A DNA stretch of 5,315 nt from Actinomycetota bacterium (GTDB taxonomy: Bacteria > Actinomycetota > Rubrobacteria > Rubrobacterales > Rubrobacteraceae), in assembly GCA_020200675.1 (NCBI GenBank), contig JAIVIG010000393.1, positions 1-5,315 of the forward strand, read 5' to 3'. The translations under genes were made by a program, and so were the position numbers. Numbering within the stretch: position 1 is the stretch's first letter; each line of letters begins with the position of its first letter. Of the stretch, positions 1 to 5,315 are shown in pieces. The notes beneath the pieces were generated by a model, which was given only the letters and a program-made list of their open reading frames with translations, was not told the origin of the DNA and did no database searches.

Positions 1-648
1 GACGTAGGGGTAGTTGGCCTGCTTGCCGTAGGCTCCGTAGTCGCCTCGGGCCATCCGCCAGCCGACCTGATCCCCGGTCCACACGTAGTTGAGCTCCCAG
101 GTCGCGTCGTCCACCCCGACCCGCGCTATCTCCTTGCCCTCGCCGTCTTCGACTGGATACCCGCCAACCGAGCCCTCCTCCTCGACCTCGACGTGTACCG
201 TCCACTCGCCGTCGGCTTCGCTATACTCGGCGTCGGAGGTGTACGGGCCGTGCCTCGTCAACTCCTCGCGCACCTCCGGGTCGGCCAGGGCGAGCTTTAT
301 CGCCTCGGACTCGGAGGTCTCCGGATAGTCCAGGGTGCCGGAGACGGGGAAGATATCGGCCTCGGAGACCTCCTGGGCGTCGTCCTCAACCACGAGCCGC
401 GCGACAGCCGTCCCCGTGGCGTCTTCCCTAAAAAACACGCGCCAGGAGTCGCTCTTGGAATCGTAGTCCGCCGAGCCCTCGACCGTCGGGTGCGAGAGGA
501 TCTCCCGAAGCTCCGGCGTGCTCTCGGCTACCCGCCGCGCCTCTTCGGAGTCCATGTCTGCGCCGGGCTCGAACCCCAGGACGAACGAAAGCAGGGGCAA
601 GAGAAGGAGCAGAAAGGAGGGACCGTGACCCGGACGAAACCGCTTCAC
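1..648 (-). CDS. Membrane-anchored protein with two PepSY-like repeats (partial, C-terminus beyond the window)
   Basis: The frame stays open from a GTG at 648 to the left edge and gives 216 residues with no stop, so the gene is cut by the window. The GTG overlaps the TGA of the upstream glycosyltransferase gene (GTGA, 4-bp overlap). AGGGAG lies 6 nt upstream (660-655), so translational coupling is likely. The N-terminus is basic (KRFRPGHG) and is followed by a Leu-rich membrane segment at about residues 11-26, which is either a signal anchor or a signal peptide. Two related acidic repeats follow, at about 34-97 and 112-189. Each has an S-E-x-A-x-x-x-A helix, a P-E-[LV]-R-E-x-L motif, a W-x-V strand and an [IV]-A-R-[LV]-x-V-[DE]-D strand, which is a PepSY-like pattern. 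The visible end contains W-x-M-A-R-G and N-Y-P-Y-V. From memory, similar actinobacterial proteins continue from such a motif into several membrane helices, and that is expected but not visible here. The biochemical role is unknown. Pairing with the GT87 gene suggests envelope glycan work. Confidence 0.8.
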   Translation of the reverse strand, partial: MKRFRPGHGPSFLLLLLPLLSFVLGFEPGADMDSEEARRVAESTPELREILSHPTVEGSADYDSKSDSWRVFFREDATGTAVARLVVEDDAQEVSEADIFPVSGTLDYPETSESEAIKLALADPEVREELTRHGPYTSDAEYSEADGEWTVHVEVEEEGSVGGYPVEDGEGKEIARVGVDDATWELNYVWTGDQVGWRMARGDYGAYGKQANYPYV

Positions 649-1874
649 GCCGGGCTCCCTCTCTCGGGCACGACTCTCTCCGATGGTTCTGGCGACTGGC
701 TTTCGGAGGGGAGGGAGAGCATCAGGCCCCAGAGTACCAGGAGGAGGAAGTTGCGTCCCAGGAGGATGTCGGTGCCGGGGGGACGGCCGGCGGAGATCTC
801 CAGGTAGTGGAACGGGAAGATCTGGGTGGTCATCCAGCAGACCGCGAGAAAGACCGCCGAGACCCCCAGGCCCCACACGCCGCCCGCGCTCAAAGGCACA
901 AGGGGCAAAAGCCAGATTACGTACTGCGGCGAGAGCACCTTCGACCCGATCAAGAACGCCAGCACGAACGCCGCCGTAAACCGCGGCAGCTGCTCCGGCC
1001 CGAACCTGCCCTCGCGGTGCTCGCGATAAGCCACCGCCGCCGTAATCACCAGCAGAACACCCGTCACCGGCAGGCTTAGAGAGCTCAGGAGATCCACACC
1101 GCGCCCCTGCACGTCGTAGGCGCCGAACTCCAGAAAGACCCTCTCCACGTACCCGAGCTTCAGCAGTACCGAGGAGCCCAGACTCTCCAGCTGCAACCCC
1201 CGGTCCACGTGGTACGAGAAGCTCTTTAGAAAATCCGCACCACCAAATAGCAAGGCCGGCAACAAGAACGCCGCTACCACGCCGAAGAACACGGCGAACC
1301 CCCGCGCGGCGCTTCGTGCTACGGTCCTCAACGTCCGCGCTTCCCGTCCCGAGAGCAGGGCGAGGGGTAGGGTTACGAGAGCCGGGACGATCTTGGCGGC
1401 CGCGCCGAAGCCCAGGGAGGCCCACGCCACGAAGGAAGCCGCCGCGCCAGACGCGCTGTTCCGGCCGAACGCCGGGCTGCTGGCGAGAGCGATGGTCGCC
1501 GCCAGCGTGAGCGCTACGACCGCGTCGTAGCGGGTTACGGCGACGGGGTAGAGGAGGATCGCCCCGGCCGCAAAGATCGCGGCCGGGAAGAGGGGCCAGG
1601 GGCGGCCTAAAGAGCGGGCGGCGCAGGCGGTGAGCAGGAGCGCCGCCACGAGGAAGAGCGCCATCTCCGAGGCGAAGAGGCTCGCGTAGCCCTCCCGGCT
1701 CGAGGAGAAGAGGGCGGGCGGCACGAAGACCGGCAGACTCCCCGGCGGGTACTCGATAAAGAAGTCGCGGTAAGGCACCTTGCCAGCGAGGATGGCCTCC
1801 CCGGCCCTGCGGTAGATGGCGACGTCGTACGAAGCCTCGCCGAGCCGCGGCGCCAGCTCTGAGAACCTCCGCAT
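645..1874 (-). CDS. GT87/DUF2029-type polytopic membrane glycosyltransferase
   Basis: This is a hydrophobic protein of 409 residues when counted from the ATG at 1874. GT87 enzymes are GT-C fold transferases that move a sugar from a polyprenyl-phosphate donor on the outer face of the membrane. Family-type motifs are visible (ATG numbering). A first extracytoplasmic loop carries the putative catalytic Asp17 (YDVAIYRRAGEAIL), PYRD at 34-37 and EYPPG at 41-45. R-Y-D is at 115-117, and A-K-I-V-P at 160-164 lies in a membrane segment. DRGLQLES is at 224-231 and K-V-L-S-P-Q-Y-V-I-W at 312-321. Hydrophobic segments lie near 64-86, 94-112, 117-132, 143-175, 190-212, 262-281, 298-327, 330-347 and 370-388. 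The exact acceptor and sugar cannot be read from sequence. Counting from this ATG removes the first transmembrane helix expected before the catalytic loop, and no good Shine-Dalgarno precedes it. The true N-terminus is probably about 47 codons upstream (see the separate entry). The gene lies downstream of the PhoU/TrkA_C gene and overlaps the next gene by 4 bp. Confidence 0.85.
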   Translation of the reverse strand: MRRFSELAPRLGEASYDVAIYRRAGEAILAGKVPYRDFFIEYPPGSLPVFVPPALFSSSREGYASLFASEMALFLVAALLLTACAARSLGRPWPLFPAAIFAAGAILLYPVAVTRYDAVVALTLAATIALASSPAFGRNSASGAAASFVAWASLGFGAAAKIVPALVTLPLALLSGREARTLRTVARSAARGFAVFFGVVAAFLLPALLFGGADFLKSFSYHVDRGLQLESLGSSVLLKLGYVERVFLEFGAYDVQGRGVDLLSSLSLPVTGVLLVITAAVAYREHREGRFGPEQLPRFTAAFVLAFLIGSKVLSPQYVIWLLPLVPLSAGGVWGLGVSAVFLAVCWMTTQIFPFHYLEISAGRPPGTDILLGRNFLLLVLWGLMLSLPSESQSPEPSERVVPERGSPA

Positions 1875-2015
1875 GAGATCCAGGTACAGGTACGCGCCGA
1901 GCAGGCACAGGGGCGCCCAGAGGGAGACTGCTTCCTCCAGGAGCCGCCTCTTGCCGGCCTTCGGGTCCCGCCCTTCCCGGCGAGCCTCGAACCTCTTCCG
2001 GGGGGTGGCCTCGAT
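1875..2015 (-). other. Probable N-terminal extension of the GT87 protein, with a possible non-canonical ATC start
   Basis: Reading the GT87 frame upstream of 1874 gives 47 open codons that look coding. They comprise a strongly basic stretch (R-K-R-F, then K-A-G-K-R-R) followed by a hydrophobic helix, SLWAPLCLLGAYLYLDL, directly before the annotated Met. That is exactly the cytosolic tail and TM1 that GT87 enzymes have before their catalytic loop. No ATG, GTG or TTG occurs in this extension. Its most attractive first codon is ATC at 2015-2013, which shares its A with the TAA stop of the PhoU/TrkA_C gene (TAATC, where TAATG would be a standard coupled start). GGGGGAG ends 2 nt before it and AGGAG ends 10 nt before it. 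Use of ATC, an ATG-to-ATC change, or a base-call error are all possible. Confidence 0.55.
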
Positions 2016-3235
2016 TACTCCCCCAGCTCCTCTAGCTCCTGGCCGAAGAGCTCGGCCAGGGGTTCGAGCCCCTCGGGGGCGCCGGTCGCGAGGATCGAGT
2101 CTCCCCCCTTCAGGGTGTAGGAGTCGCGGGGGCGGTAGGTCCAGCGACCGCCGCGGTTGACCGCGAGCACGTACATTCCGGTCTCGGTCTCCAGGCGCAG
2201 GGAGCCCAGAGTGCGGCCGTCGGCCGGCGAGCCGGGCACGACGGTCAGCTTCAGGACGATCTCGTCGGACTCTTCCACGGCCGCCGAGAGAACCGGGTGG
2301 ACCTCCTCGCCCTCCTCCACCATCCAGACCATCTCCATCGCGCAGTCGGCGATTGCCTCCGAGGCCGTCGCCAGGTGCAGGACGCCGCGGAGGCGCGGCG
2401 GATCTTCGACGTGGCCCGCGGCCAGCAGAACCCAGCGCTCCAGACGGTAGCGCATCTCGTCCATCTCATCCTCGATGGCGACGACTTCGCGGGCGAGGCC
2501 AGCATCGTAGTAGAGCAGCGCCGAGTAGGCCAGGCCGACCGCCACCTCCGAGAGGTTCTTCATCTCGATCAGGATATCCACCGCCCGCTCGATCTCCGAG
2601 AGGCCCTCGCTATCCCTGGGGCCGGGGTCGGTGCTCCCGGCGGGGATCTCCGCGACGACAACCGGCGCCCCCGCGAGTCGCCGGACCTCCGCGACCCCTT
2701 CGGGCGGGCCTTGCAAGAAGAGCACGTCGCCCTCACGCAGGACGTCTTCGGGGTCCGGGTCGAAGTTCCAGTCCAGGCCACTCCTCACGGCGATGGGGCG
2801 CATCCCCGTCTCCACGGGCAGGTCCAGCTCTTCGAGACTCCTGCCGTCGAGCGCGCTCTCGGGCTCTATGCGCACGCGGACGGTGATCTCCTCGGCCTCG
2901 GGGAGGTCCTGCAAGAGCTCCGGCGGGATGCCGAGCTTCTTCACCACTATCTTGGCGATATCGTAAGCGGCGTTGCCGATCTTCTCTATGTCCTGCACCA
3001 CCTGCAGGATGCCGGCCATCTGCTCGGAGTCGGCGGGGCTGCGAGCGGCGAGTATCGCCAGGGTGCGCATGTCGAAGACGAGGCCGTTGAGCCGTTCTTC
3101 GAGCCGGAAGACCTCTTCGGAGATGTCCTCCGAGTTGTAGAAGAGGGCGGCGTAGGCCAGGTCCACCATCAGCTCCGAGGTGTTCTTCGCCTCGGTCAAC
3201 ATATCCTTCAGGTTGCGGGGGCGATCTTCGCGCAT
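2015..3235 (-). CDS. Tandem PhoU-TrkA_C(RCK_C) regulatory protein, probable partner of the MgtE-like transporter
   Basis: This is a soluble acidic protein of 406 residues with no membrane helix. It consists of the same two-domain module repeated: helical PhoU-like domain (about 10-105), TrkA_C/RCK_C domain (about 112-190), second PhoU-like domain (about 212-308) and second TrkA_C (about 318-398). The duplication can be read directly. K-N-x-S-E-x-x-V-x-L-A-Y-x-A-L occurs at 17-31 and 226-240, D-G-R-[ST]-L at 130-134 and 339-343, E-T-G-M at 142-145 and 351-354, and the stretch ending G-x-P-E-G at 176-180 and 385-389. RCK_C domains bind small ligands or ions and gate K+ and other cation transporters. 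PhoU domains are metal-binding helical bundles that act on transporters or kinases. I recall this architecture as COG3273, often beside MgtE-like permeases in archaea. The gene starts 5 bp after the mgtE-like stop, with AGGAG (3242-3238) overlapping that TAG and only 2 nt before the ATG. The likely role is cytosolic gating or ligand sensing for that transporter. A role in phosphate signalling is less likely because no pst genes are present. Confidence 0.88.
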   Translation of the reverse strand: MREDRPRNLKDMLTEAKNTSELMVDLAYAALFYNSEDISEEVFRLEERLNGLVFDMRTLAILAARSPADSEQMAGILQVVQDIEKIGNAAYDIAKIVVKKLGIPPELLQDLPEAEEITVRVRIEPESALDGRSLEELDLPVETGMRPIAVRSGLDWNFDPDPEDVLREGDVLFLQGPPEGVAEVRRLAGAPVVVAEIPAGSTDPGPRDSEGLSEIERAVDILIEMKNLSEVAVGLAYSALLYYDAGLAREVVAIEDEMDEMRYRLERWVLLAAGHVEDPPRLRGVLHLATASEAIADCAMEMVWMVEEGEEVHPVLSAAVEESDEIVLKLTVVPGSPADGRTLGSLRLETETGMYVLAVNRGGRWTYRPRDSYTLKGGDSILATGAPEGLEPLAELFGQELEELGE

Positions 3236-3243
3236 AGCTCCTA
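3236..3243 (-). promoter_or_regulatory. Ribosome binding site overlapping the upstream stop codon
   Basis: On the minus strand TAGGAGCT precedes the ATG of the PhoU/TrkA_C gene. The TAG is the stop of the mgtE-like gene, and AGGAG is a good Shine-Dalgarno core although its 2-nt spacing is short. The shared bases imply that termination on the transporter feeds initiation on its partner, which would keep their ratio fixed. Confidence 0.6.
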
Positions 3244-4335
3244 ACCTGCCAGTCCAAAGATTATCAACGCAATTATAAGGCTCATGAATCCCAAAAGGTC
3301 CACCGCCGCCGTGATGATCGGGATACCGTACGTGTCGGGATCCAACCCCAACCGGTAAGAGGCGACCGAGCCGTAGTAAGCTGCGAGCACGGCGGCAGTC
3401 GTCGCTATGAGGCCCGCCAGGGTGCTTATGCCCATCATCGCCAGAAGGCCCGGACTGGACCCGTTGGGGAAGAGGACCACGGCGAGCACGTGCGAGGCGG
3501 CCCCGATGAACAGGTAGACTCCGGTGGCGAAGGTGTAGATGAGGACAAAGTCTCGAAACGCCGCCATCGGCGGCAGCCCCCGTGGCGCCAGAAGACCCAG
3601 GTGTATCTTGGACGAGAGCCGGCTGGAGAGGATGCCGCCTAGAGCCCCGCCCTCCTGCAAGAACGCCGGAAGCAGGACGCTCAAGGCGAGCAGCGTAGTG
3701 AACTGCTCGCTCCTCTCTTCGAGGGCGACGCCGACGAGGATCGTTACGGTGCCGGTGATAGCAAGGATGGGCAGGCTCTCGGCGAGGATGCGCCCGAGGT
3801 TCTGATTGCCCAGCCTGAACCCCAGCACGGCGACCGCGACGGCCACTACCACGAGGACGAGGGCCAGGCTGCCGGAGAATACGGGGATGTCTATAAGATA
3901 GGCGGCCGCGACGAGCGCGGGAAGGGTAAGTATGTCGCCGGCGGCGGTAAGCATCGGGGCGGCGATGTTGTCCATGTCCCAGCCGCGCGCGACGCTCGTT
4001 CGGGCCACGAAGACGGTGATGACGAGGAGGAGTGCACCGGCGATGATGCCACCGACGGTCGATATCACGATGTAGTCGACCACCGAGAGTTCCGTGGCGA
4101 CCCCGAGGATGTCGGACAGGTACCGCGCCAGAAACGCCAGGAACACCCCGGAGACGAGCGAGAGGACCGCCGCCGCCTGCACGTTCTCGGCCAGCACGCC
4201 GCGCCGCAGGCTGAAGCTAAAGAGGCCGGTCTGGATCGAGGTCGAAAGCGTCGGCGCGCTCCTCGCGGGCCCTGACTCGGAACCTTCTTCTATCTCTCTC
4301 GGCCACGGTGGAGGTATAGCCGGTACGCGATGCAT
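3241..4335 (-). CDS. MgtE/SLC41-type divalent-cation (Mg2+) transporter with two unequal MgtE repeats and no regulatory domains
   Basis: This is a 364-residue membrane protein. Two copies of the MgtE TM4-TM5 signature can be read. Copy one is V-I-S-T-V-G-G-I-I-A-G at 90-100 followed by P127-x-x-T130-x-x-x-D134. Copy two is G-I-S-T-L-A-G-L-I-A-T at 302-312 followed by P339-x-x-T342-x-x-x-D346. In MgtE the Asp at this position lines the ion path. The second repeat has five helices (about 185-203, 210-228, 262-288, 296-321, 338-361), with a Gly-rich Q-E-G-G-A-L-G-G stretch at 227-234 and SRLSS-x-x-HLG at 238-247. The first repeat has only helices near 51-72, 87-113 and 126-148, followed by a linker helix at 153-173. 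Bacterial MgtE usually has an MgtE_N and CBS cytosolic sensor before a single five-helix domain, and both are absent here. The architecture is closer to SLC41 or to the archaeal permeases I recall as COG1824. The first about 45 residues are hydrophilic and Pro-rich. The ATG is the only canonical start between the upstream in-frame stop and codon 47, but no Shine-Dalgarno is visible. The substrate is likely Mg2+; other divalent ions are possible. Confidence 0.85.
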   Translation of the reverse strand: MHRVPAIPPPWPREIEEGSESGPARSAPTLSTSIQTGLFSFSLRRGVLAENVQAAAVLSLVSGVFLAFLARYLSDILGVATELSVVDYIVISTVGGIIAGALLLVITVFVARTSVARGWDMDNIAAPMLTAAGDILTLPALVAAAYLIDIPVFSGSLALVLVVVAVAVAVLGFRLGNQNLGRILAESLPILAITGTVTILVGVALEERSEQFTTLLALSVLLPAFLQEGGALGGILSSRLSSKIHLGLLAPRGLPPMAAFRDFVLIYTFATGVYLFIGAASHVLAVVLFPNGSSPGLLAMMGISTLAGLIATTAAVLAAYYGSVASYRLGLDPDTYGIPIITAAVDLLGFMSLIIALIIFGLAG

Positions 4336-4339
4336 TGTA
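4334..4339 (-). promoter_or_regulatory. TACAAT, possible -10 box overlapping the mgtE-like start codon
   Basis: TACAAT matches the sigma-70 -10 consensus at 5 of 6 bases, and its last two bases are the first two of the ATG at 4335. No good -35 lies at 16-18 nt; CTGACC is present but only about 14 nt away. If this box were used, transcription would start inside the annotated gene, so it may be chance or it may mean the start codon is misplaced. A second weak candidate further upstream is TCGACA (4479-4474), 16 nt from TAATAG (4457-4452). Confidence 0.2.
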
Positions 4340-4351
4340 AAGAGCGCAATA

Positions 4352-4540
4352 GCGGTCAGCCGTTAGCAATCAGCTTTCAGCTACGATTCGGCTGGTGAAT
4401 GCCAGGATGCCAGGCGTGGCGCGAACCGCAGGAGCGACAAGTATGCGGCGGCTATTACCGGTTGCGTGAAGGTTGTCGAGAACTACGAATCGCCGGCCGG
4501 AGAGCAAAAAGCTGAAGGCTGAGAGCTGAAGGCTGACGGC
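4352..4540. repeat. MITE/REP-like inverted repeat element between corA and the mgtE-like gene
   Basis: The two ends of this 189-bp stretch are imperfect inverted repeats. Bases 4352-4382 match the reverse complement of 4510-4540 at 25 of 31 positions. The right arm is itself a direct tandem of the 13-mer AGCTGAAGGCTGA (4510-4522 and 4524-4536, identical, one base between). The left arm holds two diverged complementary units (4356-4368 and 4370-4382, 10/13 and 12/13). The 127-bp interior contains smaller pairings (GCGACAA at 4434-4440 with TTGTCGA at 4473-4479; CGATTCG at 4384-4390 with CGAATCG at 4486-4492) and a short direct repeat GCCAGGATGCCAGG at 4401-4414. No transposase is encoded. I recall similar AGCTGAAGGCTGA-type units as dispersed intergenic repeats in several bacterial phyla, but cannot search for other copies here. 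Confidence 0.65.
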
Positions 4541-4559
4541 GGGCGGCCGGAGGCCGCCC
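4541..4559 (-). terminator. GC-rich hairpin at the corA stop codon, candidate terminator
   Basis: On the minus strand GGGCGGCC-TCC-GGCCGCCC forms a perfect 8-bp stem with a 3-nt loop. Its first G is the third base of the corA TAG stop. No U-run follows; the next bases are GCCGTCAGCC and the start of the inverted-repeat element. It is therefore a U-less hairpin that could act as an atypical intrinsic terminator, common in high-GC actinobacteria, or as a 3'-end stabiliser. Confidence 0.55.
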
Positions 4560-5315
4560 TAAAGCCATCCTGCTCTCTTGAAGATGCGGTGGAGCACGAC
4601 CGTGGTCAGGACCATCAGAGCCAGGGCGAACGGGTAGCCGAGGGTCCACGAAAGCTCCGGCATGACATCGAAGTTCATCCCGTAGATGCCAGCTATCAGG
4701 GTGGGCGCGAACAGGATGGCGGCCCAGGCCGAGATCTTCTTTACCTCGTCGTTCTGGTTCAAGCCCACCAGGGTGAGGTTGACGCTGAGGATGTTCGAGA
4801 GCAGTTCGCGGAAAGCTTCGACCTGTTCCGTCGTCCGCAGCGCGTGGTCCTGGACGTCGCGCAGGTACCTCTGCAGCTCGGGATCCACGTCGTAAACCTC
4901 ACCCTCGATCAGGCGCTCGAGCACTTCGTTCAACGGGTGAGTCGCCCTCCTGAAGCCGATCACCTCGCGGGAGAGGGCGTATATGCGGCGCGAGACCGCG
5001 GCGTTGCCTCCGAACACCTCCGCCTCGATCTCGTCGATATCTGTCTCGAGGCCGTCGGAGACCGGGGCGTAGTCGTCCACGACCTGGTCCATGATCGCGT
5101 ATAGCACTGCCGATGGCCCCCGGCGCAGTAGATCCGGCTCACTCTCCAACCGCTCGCGTACTTCGTGCAGCTCGGAGGCTTCGCCGTGGCGCACAGTGAT
5201 AATAAAGTCCGGTCCCACGAACGCGTGGATCTCGCCGAACTCGACCGTCTCGGTCTCGTCCCGGTAACGCGCCGACTTGAGCACCACGAAGACCGAGTCG
5301 CCGTAGCGTTCGATC
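4559..5315 (-). CDS. corA: CorA family magnesium channel (partial, N-terminus beyond the window)
   Basis: The visible part is 251 residues, and the frame is open to the right edge. A GTG at 5287 is not the real start, because the nine residues before it (I-E-R-Y-G-D-S-V-F) fit the CorA N-terminal domain pattern. CorA forms a pentameric inner-membrane Mg2+ channel with a large cytosolic funnel. Seen here (numbered from the first complete codon) are the N-terminal domain strand E-F-G-E-I-H-x-F-V-G followed by I-I-T-V-R-H-G, then the long alpha-helical stalk. Near the C-terminus TM1 ends in the hallmark Y-G-M-N-F (GMN at 212-214). The periplasmic loop D-V-M-P-E-L follows, then TM2 (about 227-245) and the basic tail F-K-R-A-G-W-L. 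The C-terminal half is complete with no missing key residue. It lies upstream of the mgtE-like gene on the same strand but is separated by a hairpin and a 223-bp spacer, so it is probably a separate transcription unit. Transport of Co2+ or Ni2+, or export by a CorA homologue, cannot be excluded. Confidence 0.93.
   Translation of the reverse strand, partial: IERYGDSVFVVLKSARYRDETETVEFGEIHAFVGPDFIITVRHGEASELHEVRERLESEPDLLRRGPSAVLYAIMDQVVDDYAPVSDGLETDIDEIEAEVFGGNAAVSRRIYALSREVIGFRRATHPLNEVLERLIEGEVYDVDPELQRYLRDVQDHALRTTEQVEAFRELLSNILSVNLTLVGLNQNDEVKKISAWAAILFAPTLIAGIYGMNFDVMPELSWTLGYPFALALMVLTTVVLHRIFKRAGWL

Noticed and set aside
193..807. A 204-codon open frame on the plus strand
   Set aside because: It is antisense to the PepSY-like gene and the end of the GT87 gene, crosses both without relation to their boundaries and has no recognisable domain.
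2297..3244. A 315-codon open frame on the plus strand
   Set aside because: It lies wholly antisense to the PhoU/TrkA_C gene, whose protein has clear domains and an internal duplication. The plus-strand product is rich in His, Arg and Gly with no recognisable domain, as expected of a shadow frame in high-GC DNA.
3241..4335. Frameshifted or broken mgtE
   Set aside because: The frame is continuous, both signature motifs are intact, and the predicted topology is consistent with positive-inside loops. The short first half looks like architecture, not damage.
4352..4540. CRISPR array
   Set aside because: The units are 13 nt at 14-nt period with one-base gaps and opposite orientation in the two arms, so there are no spacers.
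4336..4558. Mg2+ riboswitch (M-box/ykoK or mgtA type) upstream of the mgtE-like gene
   Set aside because: The spacer shows no recognisable conserved M-box core. Its structure is accounted for by the hairpin and the inverted repeat. A covariance-model search would settle it.
4455..4649. A 64-codon minus-strand frame across the corA end and the repeat
   Set aside because: It is out of frame with corA, and its second half is only the translation of the 13-mer repeat units (SALSLQLFAL-type peptide).

Overview
The window is GC-rich, and every gene I can support lies on the minus strand, so it reads biologically from right to left. The codon bias (strong G/C third positions), the GTG starts and the protein families suggest a high-GC actinobacterium, possibly of the Rubrobacter/Thermoleophilia type. 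That placement is an inference from overall look and gene content; there is no rRNA or other marker here.

Layout in transcription order. (1) 5315-4559: C-terminal part of a CorA magnesium channel whose start lies outside the window, followed by a GC-rich hairpin that overlaps its stop codon. (2) 4558-4336: a 223-bp spacer, most of which is a MITE-like or REP-like inverted repeat built from 13-nt units at 14-nt period. (3) 4335-3241: a stand-alone MgtE/SLC41-type divalent-cation transporter made of two unequal repeats, with no N-terminal MgtE_N or CBS domains. (4) 3235-2015: a soluble protein with two tandem PhoU + TrkA_C (RCK_C) modules. (5) 2015/1874-645: a GT87/DUF2029-type polytopic membrane glycosyltransferase whose start is ambiguous. 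(6) 648-1: the N-terminal 216 residues of a membrane-anchored protein with two PepSY-like repeats, running off the left edge.

Genes 3 to 6 are packed with 5-bp, 1-bp (or about 140-bp, depending on the start chosen) and 4-bp-overlap junctions, so they look like one operon. The MgtE-like pore and the PhoU/TrkA_C protein make a plausible functional pair. The pore lacks the usual cytosolic Mg2+ sensor, and its neighbour is a duplicated soluble ligand-sensing protein that could gate it in trans. The last two genes form a second pair, a lipid-linked-sugar-dependent glycosyltransferase and an extracytoplasmic PepSY-like membrane protein, probably for cell-envelope glycan work.

The points most worth a second look are the asymmetric MgtE duplication (the first repeat appears to lack TM2-TM3), the transporter/PhoU-TrkA_C cassette, the TAATC junction where a TAATG coupled start would be expected, and the inverted-repeat element between corA and the mgtE-like gene.
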